This document shows positions 46,144-58,114 of a DNA stretch of 64,000 bases, piece by piece. The DNA is from Planctomycetota bacterium (GTDB lineage: Bacteria; Planctomycetota; UBA8742; UBA2392). The notes under the pieces were generated by a model. The model was not told the DNA's origin. It ran no database searches and saw nothing but the letters and a program-made list of their open reading frames with translations. The stretch covers positions 3,286,001 to 3,350,000 of the forward strand of contig JADJRK010000001.1 of NCBI GenBank assembly GCA_016712285.1. Reading direction: 5' to 3'. The position numbers and the translations under genes are program-made. The stretch's first letter is position 1. Each line of letters starts with the position of its first letter.

Positions 46144-46163
46144 TAGGTGCCCAAGGGAGAGCC

Positions 46164-47903
46164 GTGGCAGAAACACTCATTGATTCGGCTTGGTGTGTTG
46201 CAAGCCAGCGTGCGGCATTGGTCCATGAGCTGTCGGACGGGCTGCGCATCCCGGAGTATGTCGCGCGCGCACTTGTTAACCGCGGCGTCCGGGATACCGA
46301 GTCGGCCAGCCAGTTTCTGCAACCCAGCAGCCTGCATCTTGAAGACCCGTTTGCGTTCCGCCACATGGAGCGCGCCGTTGACCGCATACGGCAAGCCCTC
46401 AACGACAACGAAAAGATCCTGATCCAGGGTGACTACGACGTCGATGGCAGTGCCAGCGCCGCCTTGCTGGTCAACTTCTTTCGAGTGTTGGGCCGCGAAG
46501 TTGACGTCAGCATCCCGTCCCGTGCCGAAGACGGCTACGGTTTGAACGAGCGCATCATTCGCGACGCAGCAGCAGCCGGCATCAAGTTGCTGATCACCTG
46601 CGACAACGGCACCACAGCCAACAAAGAAATCGCGCTCGCCGCCGAGCTTGGCATCGACACGATCATCACCGACCATCACACCGTCGGCGAGACGCTGCCC
46701 CCGGCCCACAGCGTCCTGAACCCCCACATAAAGGAAGAGACTCTCAAGTTTCGCGACCTGTGCGGCGCAGGCGTTGCCTTCAAGCTGGCTTGGGCGCTGC
46801 TTCAGCGCGTGTCGGGCCAGTCCACACTGGATGAACCCTATAAGGACTTTCTTGCTACCGCCCAAAGCCTGGTCGCGATGGCCAGCATCGCCGACGTGGT
46901 GCCCCTGACCGGCGAGAATCGCGTGCTGACCCGCAGCGGGCTAAGGCTGATGCCCGACAGCCCCAACCCCGGCATCCGCGCGCTCATGGAAACCAGCGGC
47001 ATCAGTGGCGTGCCCAGCGGGACCGACATCGGGTTCAAGCTGGCGCCGCGCCTGAACGCCGGTGGCCGCCTGGGCCGCGAGACACTGGCGCTCGAACTGC
47101 TGACCGCGCGCAGTTACGGACAGGCCATGACGCTCGCCCAGGAAGCGGACACACTGAACAAAGAGCGCCAGGGCGTGGACCGCAGCCTGACGCGTCTGGC
47201 CGAAGACCTGGTGAAAAGCGACGCCAGCTATGAGAGTGACCGCGTGCTCGTGATCAGCCACGACGACTTTCACCCGGGCGTGGTCGGCATTGTCGCGGCC
47301 CGCATTTCGCGGCGCTTCAACAAGCCCGCCGTGCTGGTGGCCATGAAGGGCGGCACCGGGCGCGGCTCAGGTCGCAGCATCCCGGGCTTTCACCTGTACA
47401 ACGCGCTGAATGACTGCGCCGGCTTGATGAACCGCTTTGGCGGCCATGAGCAAGCCGCTGGCCTTGAAATCACGCGCGAAAACATGTGCCAGTTGCGTCG
47501 CGCCGTGAATGAAGTTGCCGACCGCCACGTCATGCAAGCCGATTATGCCACGCCGACCCTGAGCATCGACGCGCGCATCGGACTGAGCGAACTGGACGTG
47601 GGCGGGGTGCGGCTGTTGGCGACGCTGGAACCCTTCGGCCAAGGCAACCCTGAGCCGCTGTTCATGAGTGAAGACGTAGAGGTGGCTGCACCGCCGAGGG
47701 TGGTAGGGCGCGGCACGGGCCACCTCAGCCTGATGGTCAAGCAAGGCGGGAACGTTGCGTTCAAAGCCATAGGCTTCAACATGGGCGCCAGGATCGATGA
47801 AGTCGCCAAAGGCAGCAAAGTGCGGCTGGCGTTCACGCCGAAGATCAGCGACTTCCGCGGCTACCCGGAAGTCGAGCTCGAAATCAAAGACCTGCGCCGC
47901 TAA
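46164..47903 (+). CDS. recJ: Single-stranded-DNA-specific exonuclease RecJ
   Basis: A 579-residue DHH-family 5'-3' exonuclease used in recombination and mismatch repair. Motifs: GDYDVDGSASAALL (motif I), TCDNG, ITDHHTVGE (DHH), LCGAGVAFKLAW, ASIADVVPLTGENR, RLNAGGRLG, then SHDDFHPGVVGIVAARI, GRGSGRSIPGFHLY and NRFGGHEQAAGLEI (DHHA1 GGH). The C-terminal OB-like domain ends EVELEIKDLRR. GTG at 46164 is the likely start because AAGGGAGA stands just upstream. Confidence 0.95.
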   Translation: MAETLIDSAWCVASQRAALVHELSDGLRIPEYVARALVNRGVRDTESASQFLQPSSLHLEDPFAFRHMERAVDRIRQALNDNEKILIQGDYDVDGSASAALLVNFFRVLGREVDVSIPSRAEDGYGLNERIIRDAAAAGIKLLITCDNGTTANKEIALAAELGIDTIITDHHTVGETLPPAHSVLNPHIKEETLKFRDLCGAGVAFKLAWALLQRVSGQSTLDEPYKDFLATAQSLVAMASIADVVPLTGENRVLTRSGLRLMPDSPNPGIRALMETSGISGVPSGTDIGFKLAPRLNAGGRLGRETLALELLTARSYGQAMTLAQEADTLNKERQGVDRSLTRLAEDLVKSDASYESDRVLVISHDDFHPGVVGIVAARISRRFNKPAVLVAMKGGTGRGSGRSIPGFHLYNALNDCAGLMNRFGGHEQAAGLEITRENMCQLRRAVNEVADRHVMQADYATPTLSIDARIGLSELDVGGVRLLATLEPFGQGNPEPLFMSEDVEVAAPPRVVGRGTGHLSLMVKQGGNVAFKAIGFNMGARIDEVAKGSKVRLAFTPKISDFRGYPEVELEIKDLRR

Positions 47904-48114
47904 GCGGGCGTCCCTTTGTTGTGCCCTGCGCCGCTTCAAGCCGAGCTGGCGATTCTCTCGCAGACCATCATCTGGCAGGGGTACCAATTCGCCATTGCAA
48001 AGGACCCCCCGTCGGGGTACTCTTTCCATTACATTGTTGTGACAATCGCTGACTTGTGATCGCGCACATCGTGTGTGCGAGTACAGCAATGAACTAGGTT
48101 GCGGGGACCTTCTC

Positions 48115-50995
<2,881 letters not shown>

Positions 50996-51018
50996 CCACA
51001 ACAGCAGCAACCAATCAA

Positions 51019-51047
51019 AACCGGGCCGCCTTCAAGGCGGCCCGGTT
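51019..51047 (+). terminator. Strong hairpin after the anchored repeat protein
   Basis: A near-perfect stem AACCGGGCCGCC / GGCGGCCCGGTT around a short TTCAA loop lies 24 bp after the stop. It has no U-tract, so it may act as a terminator or as a 3'-end stabiliser. Confidence 0.65.
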
Positions 51048-51087
51048 GCGTGCTTGACGTGCGGCGGCTTTGCGCCAACATCGGGGC

Positions 51088-51651
51088 ATGCGCGCAGTGT
51101 TTCTGGACCGTGACGGCACGATCAACAAGCAAGTCGGCTATTGCGGCGACCCGGCAAAGATTGAGCTGCTGCCCGGCGCCGCGCTTGCCGTGCGCCGCTT
51201 CAACGAGATGGGCCTGCTAACGATCGTGGTGACGAACCAGAGCGCGGTGGCGCGCGGCTTGATCACCGAGGCCCAGGTGCGGCGCGTGAACGCCGAAGTT
51301 GCGCTGCAGGTCGCGCGTGAGTCCGGCGGGCGCTTTGACGCCTTCTATTACAGCCCGTACCACCCGACCGAGGGCGTGCACGAAGAATATTCGCGTGATT
51401 CGGATTGGCGAAAGCCCGGTGGCGGCATGCTGCGCCAGGCAGCGCAGGACTTTCACGTTGACCTGGCGCGCTGCTTCATGGTGGGCGACGCCGACATCGA
51501 CCATCACGCGGGCAAAGATGCCCATGCCGGCATCATCACCCTGCAGGTACCCAGCGAATATGGGGCCGAGGTAGCCGACCATCAGGTGGCAAGCCTGCTG
51601 GACGCCGCAGAGAAGATTGCCCAGATGCTGCGCGCCGCGGAAGCCTCGTAG
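51088..51651 (+). CDS. gmhB: HAD phosphatase, D,D-heptose 1,7-bisphosphate phosphatase type
   Basis: A 187-residue HAD-family enzyme that by similarity removes the 7-phosphate from heptose bisphosphate in ADP-heptose synthesis for LPS core. Motifs: FLDRDGTIN (Asp7, Asp9), VVTNQSAVARG, YYSPYHPTEG, WRKPGGGMLRQAA (Lys) and FMVGDADIDHHAG. The zinc-binding Cys residues usual in GmhB/HisB-N between motifs II and III are absent here. This fits the presence of a GT9 heptosyltransferase domain elsewhere in the window. The ATG at 51088 starts directly before the first motif. Confidence 0.83.
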   Translation: MRAVFLDRDGTINKQVGYCGDPAKIELLPGAALAVRRFNEMGLLTIVVTNQSAVARGLITEAQVRRVNAEVALQVARESGGRFDAFYYSPYHPTEGVHEEYSRDSDWRKPGGGMLRQAAQDFHVDLARCFMVGDADIDHHAGKDAHAGIITLQVPSEYGAEVADHQVASLLDAAEKIAQMLRAAEAS

Positions 51652-51771
51652 CGCGCATCGGACCGTGTCTTACGAAAGTCGTTGCGCCAGATTGGCAGCC
51701 ATAGGAGCGGCAAAGCACGTGCTCTGCCGTTTCTGCATAAATGGCAGTCCGCAGGGAACTGGCCGCAACAC

Positions 51772-51798
51772 CTAAGTCTATATTTGTAGACAACTTAG
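51772..51798. promoter_or_regulatory. 27-bp imperfect dyad upstream of dnaK
   Basis: CTAAGTCTA (51772-51780) and TAGACAACTTAG (51787-51798) are inverted around TATTTG, with one unpaired A. It lies about 20 bp upstream of the sigma-54-like element. It does not match CIRCE (TTAGCACTC-N9-GAGTGCTAA). It is a possible operator or enhancer site. Confidence 0.5.
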
Positions 51799-51815
51799 AT
51801 ACTATCCAGCGGGGG

Positions 51816-51832
51816 TTGGCACCGCGTTTGCA
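51816..51832 (+). promoter_or_regulatory. Candidate sigma-54 promoter for dnaK
   Basis: The sequence TTGGCACCGCGTTTGCA matches the -24/-12 consensus YTGGCACGRNNNTTGCW at all but one position, with the required 12-bp GG-to-GC spacing. The start would be near 51843. An alternative sigma-32-like pair, CTTGAA (51841-51846) then CCCGCG after 14 nt, lies just downstream. Confidence 0.5.
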
Positions 51833-51888
51833 TTACTTGTCTTGAACAAGTTTGCAGGCGCCCGCGAGGGCCCAACCGGAGCTTCATC

Positions 51889-53826
51889 ATGGCTAAGACA
51901 ATCGGAATCGACCTCGGCACCACCAACAGCGTGGTCGCCATCATGGAAGGCAAAGAGCCGCGGGTAATCGCTAACCCCGCCGGCGCGCGGCTTACACCCA
52001 GTGTGGTCGCGTTTGCAGAAAACGGCGAGCGCCTGGTCGGCCAGATGGCCCGCCGGCAAGCGGTCACCAACCCGCGCAACACGGTATTCAGCATCAAGCG
52101 CTTCATGGGCCGCCGCCACAACGAAGTGTCGAGCGAAGAAAAGCTCGTGCCCTACGAAGTCACCGGCGCTGCCCACGAGATGGTCAAGGTCAAGGCACGC
52201 GACAAAGAGTACACGCCGCAGGAAATCAGCGCGATGATCCTGCAGGACCTCAAGAAAACCGCCGAAGCCTACCTGGGCGAAACAGTCACGCAGGCCGTCA
52301 TCACCGTGCCCGCATACTTCAACGATGCCCAGCGCCAGGCCACCAAGGAAGCGGGCGAGATCGCCGGCTTGAAAGTCCTGCGCCTGCTGCCTGAGCCTAC
52401 GGCGGCCTGTGTCGCGTTCGGCCTGGATAAGCGCAAGCAGGGCCGGTTCGCGGTGTTTGACCTTGGCGGCGGCACGTTTGACGTGTCTGTGCTTGAGGTC
52501 AGCGAAGAGTCCGGCGAAAGCGTGTTTCAGGTGCTCAGCATCACCGGCGACGGCCATCTGGGTGGCGACGACTTCGACCAGGTGTTGATCGACCACATCG
52601 CCGACGAGTTCCAGAAGCAGCAGGGCATCGACCTGCGCAAAGACCAGATGGCGTTGCAGCGCCTGAAGGAAGCCGCCGAAAAGGCCAAGTGCGACCTCAG
52701 CAGCACCGAAAGCACCGAGGTCAGCCTGCCGTTCATCACCGCCGACGCGACGGGGCCCAAGCACCTGCAACTCACCATCACGCGCGCCAAGTTTGAGCAG
52801 CTGGCCGACAAGCTGTTTCAGCGGTTGATCGGGCCGACCAAGCAGGCACTGACCGAAGCGGGCGTGAGCGCCAAGGAGATTGACGAGGCGCTGCTCGTGG
52901 GCGGCAGCACGCGCATCCCGAAGGTGCAGCAGATCTGCAAAGAGATTTTCGGGCGCGAGCCAAACCGCGGCTTGAACCCGGACGAGGTTGTGGCACTGGG
53001 TGCGGCAGTGCAGGGCGGCGTCGCGACCGGCGAGTTCAAGGACATCCTGGTGCTCGACGCCACGCCGCTGAGCCTGGGCGTGGAAGTGCTGCACGGTGAG
53101 ATGAACGTGCTGATCGCCAAGAACACCACGATCCCGACAAGCAAGGCGCAGACCTACAGCACGGCAGCCGACAACCAGACCGGCGTGACGATCAAGGTGT
53201 TCCAGGGTGAACGCCCGATTGCGGCACAGAACCGGCTGCTGGGCAGCTTTGACCTGATGGGCATTCCACCGGCGCCGCGCGGCGTGCCTCAGATTGAGGT
53301 CAGCTTCGATATCGACGCCAACGGCATCCTGAAAGTCAGTGCCAAGGACAAGGGCACGGGCAAGGAAGCCAAGATCGAGATCAAGAGCGACAGCGGCCTC
53401 AGCAAGGAAGAGATCGAGCGCATGAAGTCAGAGGCCGAGAAGCACGCCGACGACGACAAGCAGCGCATCGAGCTGATTCATGCCAAGAACGACGCCGACC
53501 GCATGGCCATGAGCGTGGGCAAGATGCTCACCGACCACGGCGACAAGATCGACGCTGCGGAAAAGAAGGACGTCGAAGAAAAGAAGACGGCACTGGAAGA
53601 GGCGATCAAGGGCGACGACGTGGCCAAGATTCGCAGCGCGACCGAGGCCCTGACCAAGGTAAGCCACAAGCTGGCCGAAAAGATGTACCAGAACGCCAGC
53701 CCGCAAGAGCAAGAAGACATGAAGAAAGCCGCCGAAGCACACCAGCGAGGCGGCATGGGAGGCGAAAGCACAACCGGCAACGACCGGGTAGTAGACGCCG
53801 ACTACTCCGTGAAAGACGACAAGTAG
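51889..53826 (+). CDS. dnaK: Chaperone protein DnaK (Hsp70)
   Basis: A 645-residue Hsp70 chaperone, ATP-driven and working with DnaJ and GrpE in the cytoplasm. Signatures: [36 protein letters not shown] (shown as [13 protein letters not shown]), [29 protein letters not shown], the linker [14 protein letters not shown], and the substrate-binding domain followed by a helical lid. The end is [12 protein letters not shown]; the usual EVVDADYEV tail is recognisable. GGAG is well placed before the ATG. grpE and dnaJ are not adjacent, which is uncommon but known. A strong terminator follows. Confidence 0.97.
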   Translation: MAKTIGIDLGTTNSVVAIMEGKEPRVIANPAGARLTPSVVAFAENGERLVGQMARRQAVTNPRNTVFSIKRFMGRRHNEVSSEEKLVPYEVTGAAHEMVKVKARDKEYTPQEISAMILQDLKKTAEAYLGETVTQAVITVPAYFNDAQRQATKEAGEIAGLKVLRLLPEPTAACVAFGLDKRKQGRFAVFDLGGGTFDVSVLEVSEESGESVFQVLSITGDGHLGGDDFDQVLIDHIADEFQKQQGIDLRKDQMALQRLKEAAEKAKCDLSSTESTEVSLPFITADATGPKHLQLTITRAKFEQLADKLFQRLIGPTKQALTEAGVSAKEIDEALLVGGSTRIPKVQQICKEIFGREPNRGLNPDEVVALGAAVQGGVATGEFKDILVLDATPLSLGVEVLHGEMNVLIAKNTTIPTSKAQTYSTAADNQTGVTIKVFQGERPIAAQNRLLGSFDLMGIPPAPRGVPQIEVSFDIDANGILKVSAKDKGTGKEAKIEIKSDSGLSKEEIERMKSEAEKHADDDKQRIELIHAKNDADRMAMSVGKMLTDHGDKIDAAEKKDVEEKKTALEEAIKGDDVAKIRSATEALTKVSHKLAEKMYQNASPQEQEDMKKAAEAHQRGGMGGESTTGNDRVVDADYSVKDDK

Positions 53827-53858
53827 GGGCGACGCGTGTGTCGCCTGCCAACCCCGCC

Positions 53859-53882
53859 ACCGGGCCCTGCAAGGGGCCCGGT
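53859..53882 (+). terminator. Intrinsic terminator after dnaK
   Basis: A 9-bp perfect stem ACCGGGCCC / GGGCCCGGT with a 6-nt loop, 33 bp after the dnaK stop, followed by CTGGTTTCC. Confidence 0.75.
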
Positions 53883-53959
53883 CTGGTTTCCCTCCAGCCC
53901 CTGACTGGCCGCCCGTCGTTCTATAGGATCAGAACGCAACCCGTTTCCAAGGAGCGACG

Positions 53960-54310
53960 ATGCTCAAGCACGCCGTGTTCGCGATGAAGCTTGCGAAGGT
54001 GTATCCGCTGTATGTGCAGAAGGCGGAGCGCAAAGGCCGCACGAAGCAGGAAGTGGACCAAATCATCTGCTGGCTGACGGGCTATGACAATGCTGGGCTG
54101 CAGAAGCAGATCAAGCAGGAAACCGACATCGAGACGTTCTTCGCCCAGTCGCCGCGCTTCCATCCGAACAGCGCGCTGATCAAGGGCGTGGAGTGCGGCA
54201 TCCGCGTCGAAGAAATCGAAGACCCGCTGATGCAGAAGCTGCGCTGGCTCGACAAGCTGATCGACGAGCTCGCAAAGGGAAAGAAGATGGAAAAGATCCT
54301 GCGGTCATGA
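53960..54310 (+). CDS. DUF2200 family protein
   Basis: A 116-residue protein that matches the DUF2200 pattern along its whole length: MKLAKVYPLYVQKAERKGRT, QIICWLTGY, FFAQSPRFHPNS, LIKGVECGIRVEEIEDPLMQ and LDKLIDELAKGKKMEKIL. AAGGAG precedes the ATG by 7 nt. The function of this family is unknown. It appears monocistronic. Confidence 0.9.
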   Translation: MLKHAVFAMKLAKVYPLYVQKAERKGRTKQEVDQIICWLTGYDNAGLQKQIKQETDIETFFAQSPRFHPNSALIKGVECGIRVEEIEDPLMQKLRWLDKLIDELAKGKKMEKILRS

Positions 54311-54548
54311 TTCACGCAGCCGGCCGCCGATGCGCACCGGTTAGGCAGCAAGGGGCGGCGGACGCATGGCCGGCAACGAGTGCCGACGAAAGCGTAAAAC
54401 TCGACAAGAAATAGACAGCAGTCTGCTGTGCAATATGCGGAGCCGGAGCCATTCGGCGTGTTTTTTTGCGCCCCGAGTGCGCGGAAGTTGCATTGTCTTT
54501 CCGGGAAATATATTGCGAGTTACGGCAAGACACCTTCAGGAGAGTCGC

Positions 54549-57500
54549 ATGCGTGCAATGTTCGCTGTCGTATTGCTCGGCACCGTGTTCGCCTTGGGCG
54601 CAAGTTTGCGCGGCCAAACGCTGCTTGCAGACATCGCCACTGGCAGCAGCCCGCAGAGTTCCGACCCTTCGGGGTTCGTGTCATTCGGAACCAAGGCCGT
54701 GTTCAGCACAGCCGCGCCCGGCAACGAAGTTTGGGCCACCAGTGGCACGCTCGCCAGCACGCAACGGCTTGGCATACCTGGCTCCGTGGGCGGCGGCGTG
54801 GCATTCGGCGGCGACCTGCTGATGTTCGCAGAAGACGTGGCCACAGGCGGCACACGGCTGCTGCGCACCGACGGCACCGCGGCAGGAACATCCACGCTTG
54901 CGAGTTTCCCGGACTCCGCGTTCTTTCTGGGCTATGAAATCGTTGTGGTCGGAAGCGCGGCGTACTTCCAGATGTACACCCTTGCCAGCGGTGCTGAGTT
55001 GTGGCGCACGGACGGTACAGCGGGCGGGACTGCACAACTGCTGGACATCAACCCCGGCAATGCCAATGCCGGTGTGCAGAACCTGATTGCGAACGGGTCT
55101 GACCTGTACTTCACAGCCGACAACGGTACCAACGGCCGAGAGCTGTGGCGATCCGACGGCACCGCGGGCGGCACGGCGATGGTGCACGACATTGTCAGTG
55201 GCAGCGTCGGCGGCGTGCTCACGAACTACGGCATCGGGTTGCTCGCCGGGCAGGTATACTTTGCGGCCAATGACGGCAGCGGCAATGCGCTCTGGAAGTC
55301 CGACGGCACAGGGGCAGGAACGGTGCAGGTGTCGAGTACACTGACGCTGCCGCTGGCGCAGTTTGTGAACGCTGCGGGAAAGCTGTTTTTCCAGGTCGGC
55401 GCGGGCACGATGTGGGTCACTGACGGCACCGGTGCCGGAACCATTCAACTGCACTCTTCACTGGGACCGGGAATCATGGTGGCCTACAACGGCCAGCTGT
55501 TCTTCAGCGCACACGACGCCACGAACGGCATAGAACTCTGGAGCAGCGATGGCACCGTGGGCGGCACGGCATTGTTTCTCAACATCGCATCGGGCGGCAA
55601 CTACTCCTACCCGGCTTCCCTGGTGGTTGTGGGCGGCACGCTGTACTTCACAGCCGCGCCCGGCGGCGGCGATCACTACTTGTGGCGCAGCAACGGCACC
55701 CCGGGCGGCACGGTGCAGGTCAGCGGCGCCGTAGCGATCGACGTTTACGCGATGTTGACGCCGGTCGGAAGTTCCATCGTCTTCCGCGGCTATGTAACGG
55801 CCAGCGGCGTCGAACTGTGGGTGTCCGATGGCACCGCGGGCGGGACCAGCATGTTGCTGAACATCGCCCCGGACGTTGCCAGTGGCATCGAATCTGGAGC
55901 CATGCACATCGCCAACATCGGCGCCACGGCCTACTTTCTTGCGACTTCAACGGGCACCAACATCCAGCTGTGGCGGAGTAACGGCACCCCTGGCGGCACT
56001 ACGCTGATCAGCACCGTCGGTACGAACGCCAGCCTCGCTGGGCAGCGATTCGGCGTGGTCCTCGGCGGAAATGTGCTGTTTGCGGTAACCGATGCCGGCG
56101 GAATGAACCGGTTGTGGAAGACGGATGGCACTGCTGCCGGAACGTCTGTTATCTCCACAGCATTCAGTGTGAGCTGGCTGCTGGGAGTGTCGGGCAGCAC
56201 CGCCTTTTTCGTTGGCAACACGGCGGCAACTGGCGACGAGATCTGGAAAACCGATGGCACCGCGGCCGGCACTGTGATGGTCAATGACACCGTCGCAGGG
56301 CCTGGAGGGCTTTGGGTGGCCGAGGCCTTCGTCCACAACGGCCTGCTGTACTTCGAGGCTGACAATGGCACCACCGGGTTCGAATTGTGGCGCACCGACG
56401 GCACGGCCGCCGGCACGTTCATGCTCGCTGACATCAACACGTTTGGCGATGGCATGAGCACATACACATGGGGAGATTTTGCTGTCCTCAACGGTGAGGT
56501 CTATTTTCGCGCGACCGCGGTCATCGCAAGTGTTTTGACAAGCCAGATCTGGAAAACCAACGGCACCACAGGCGGTACAAGCCTGGTGCGCAGCATCGGC
56601 GCTGTCACGTCAGGGGACTACGGGATAGTGGCATTCGGGAGCAGCCTTTACTTCACGGGCTACGACGCAACGAACGGCATTGAACTCTGGTCCAGCAACG
56701 GCACGCCCGGCGGTACCTCGCTGTTCATGAACATTGAGGCAGGCGCCAATGGCAGCTTCCCCGAGGAGTTCTATGTGTTCAACGGAACGCTGTACTTTGT
56801 GGCAGCAACGTCGGCTGAAGGCGCCGAACTCTGGAGTTCCGACGGCACAGTCGGCGGCACCCAGTTGCTCAAGGATGTGTTCCCTGGCCCGCAGTCCAGG
56901 GCACTGAGCGAGCTGACGAGCTGGGATGGCAACGTGTACTTCGCGGCCTCAGACCCCGTGAATGGGCGCGAGTTGTGGCGCACGGACGGCACCACGGCCG
57001 GTACTACCCGCATGACGGATATCGCCCCGCAACTTGGCGACAGCAATCCTATGGGCCTTCGCAGCACTCCCGGCTCGCTGTTCTTTAGCGCCTACTCACC
57101 GACTTACGGCTGCGAGATGTGGGCGTACGCAGGCTCCAACACCGCGCCGACGATCACTGCCGCAGCACCGGTGAGTGTCGCCGCCGGCGGTACGTTCACT
57201 GGCGCCGCGATTGCCACTGTCAGCGACGCACAGGACGCAGCAGGAACACTGACCGTGAACGCCACAATTGTCCCGGCCGGTATTACGATCGCCAACATCA
57301 CCAACACTGGCGGCGCTGTCACAGCCGACGTCAGTGCAGGCGGCAGCATGACCGCCGGCGCATACGTGGCGACGCTGCAGGTCGAAGACTCGGGGGCCCT
57401 CACCTCTACTGCCTTGCTCACGATCAACGTGGGCACCGGTGGTGGCGGAGGCGGCGGTGGCGGAGGCAGCACGGGCGGTGGCGGTGGTTGCGCCCTGGGC

Positions 57501-57575
57501 ACTCAGTCGTCGTGGCTGTTGCTACTGCTGGTCGGCAGCGCCACGCTGCTGGTTGGCCGGCGACGCAGGGAGTGA
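54549..57575 (+). CDS. Secreted ELWxxDGT-repeat protein with C-terminal anchor
   Basis: A 1008-residue exported protein. The ATG at 54549 has AGGAGA upstream and starts a signal peptide (FAVVLLGTVFALGASLRGQ). About 16 copies of the ELWxxDGTxxGT motif follow at roughly 50-residue spacing (for example ELWRTDGTAGGT, ALWKSDGTGAGT, EIWKTDGTAAGT), each followed by a VYFxA strand. This is the ELWxxDGT repeat family, expected to fold as beta-propellers. A late Ig/cadherin-like domain (TITAAAPVSVAAGGTFTGAA) leads to two Gly tracts, GGGGGC, a hydrophobic segment and GRRRRE. Ligand and function are unknown. Confidence 0.9.
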   Translation: MRAMFAVVLLGTVFALGASLRGQTLLADIATGSSPQSSDPSGFVSFGTKAVFSTAAPGNEVWATSGTLASTQRLGIPGSVGGGVAFGGDLLMFAEDVATGGTRLLRTDGTAAGTSTLASFPDSAFFLGYEIVVVGSAAYFQMYTLASGAELWRTDGTAGGTAQLLDINPGNANAGVQNLIANGSDLYFTADNGTNGRELWRSDGTAGGTAMVHDIVSGSVGGVLTNYGIGLLAGQVYFAANDGSGNALWKSDGTGAGTVQVSSTLTLPLAQFVNAAGKLFFQVGAGTMWVTDGTGAGTIQLHSSLGPGIMVAYNGQLFFSAHDATNGIELWSSDGTVGGTALFLNIASGGNYSYPASLVVVGGTLYFTAAPGGGDHYLWRSNGTPGGTVQVSGAVAIDVYAMLTPVGSSIVFRGYVTASGVELWVSDGTAGGTSMLLNIAPDVASGIESGAMHIANIGATAYFLATSTGTNIQLWRSNGTPGGTTLISTVGTNASLAGQRFGVVLGGNVLFAVTDAGGMNRLWKTDGTAAGTSVISTAFSVSWLLGVSGSTAFFVGNTAATGDEIWKTDGTAAGTVMVNDTVAGPGGLWVAEAFVHNGLLYFEADNGTTGFELWRTDGTAAGTFMLADINTFGDGMSTYTWGDFAVLNGEVYFRATAVIASVLTSQIWKTNGTTGGTSLVRSIGAVTSGDYGIVAFGSSLYFTGYDATNGIELWSSNGTPGGTSLFMNIEAGANGSFPEEFYVFNGTLYFVAATSAEGAELWSSDGTVGGTQLLKDVFPGPQSRALSELTSWDGNVYFAASDPVNGRELWRTDGTTAGTTRMTDIAPQLGDSNPMGLRSTPGSLFFSAYSPTYGCEMWAYAGSNTAPTITAAAPVSVAAGGTFTGAAIATVSDAQDAAGTLTVNATIVPAGITIANITNTGGAVTADVSAGGSMTAGAYVATLQVEDSGALTSTALLTINVGTGGGGGGGGGGSTGGGGGCALGTQSSWLLLLLVGSATLLVGRRRRE

Positions 57576-57675
57576 AACGAGTGTCCGCCGACAGTACACG
57601 TTCGGTACCGCGCCGGATTCTTTTGATGGTTCCTCGTGGCGGTTGGTTGCGGCCTGTGGTTAATCTGCGGGCTGC

Positions 57676-58110
57676 ATGAAACATGCGTTCCTGATGCAGC
57701 TTTCGGATGGCAGCGAGATCAACCCGATCTCGCGCAAGCGCGTGTTTGACGTGATGCGCGGACTCAAAGCCGCCGTGTTCGAAGACGGCGCCAACTACTG
57801 CGTGATCCGCGACAAGACCGCTCGGCGCGCGTCGCTTGAGTTCACTTACTTTTCCCACCTCGGCTGGTTCATGATCTACCGGCGCAGCACCGACGCGCTG
57901 TCCCCGCTGTCAACCCGGCCGCTCACCATGCAGGAACGCGCGACCTGGCACCGCCGCTGGTACCGACATGACACCTGGCTTGTCGCGCCGGGGGCCACGC
58001 TGACGCGCCACGAAATGTTGCGGGTTCTGAAACACTTTCTGCAATCGGCCGAGCGCTCGCCGATGATTCACTGGGCCGACACCAAGGACATCCGCAAAGC
58101 CGCCGAGTGA
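57676..58110 (+). CDS. Hypothetical protein
   Basis: A 144-residue soluble protein, starting at the ATG at 57676 (GGGCTGC upstream, weak ribosome site). It is rich in Arg, Trp and His, with LMQLSDGSEINPISRKRVFD and the C-terminal HEMLRVLKHFLQSAE helix. I do not recognise the family. It converges with hemE, 4 bp away. Confidence 0.65.
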   Translation: MKHAFLMQLSDGSEINPISRKRVFDVMRGLKAAVFEDGANYCVIRDKTARRASLEFTYFSHLGWFMIYRRSTDALSPLSTRPLTMQERATWHRRWYRHDTWLVAPGATLTRHEMLRVLKHFLQSAERSPMIHWADTKDIRKAAE

Positions 58111-58114
58111 GCGC

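Larger units (their letters stand above)
45861..46163. other. 303-bp divergent promoter region, AT-richer than surroundings
   Basis: This is the region between the giant secreted protein gene and recJ. The middle (about 45955-46000) is visibly AT-rich (ATTGCATAATTGCACATAAC). Promoter candidates for both directions are listed separately. No gene or RNA was recognised. Confidence 0.6.

Noticed and set aside
51652..51888. CIRCE element before dnaK
   Set aside because: No TTAGCACTC-N9-GAGTGCTAA pattern; the dyad present has a different sequence and spacing.
54311..54548. Riboswitch or sigma-54 promoter before the ELWxxDGT gene
   Set aside because: There is a loose GG-N10-GC match near 54506, but the -24 box lacks CAC, and no riboswitch core was recognised.
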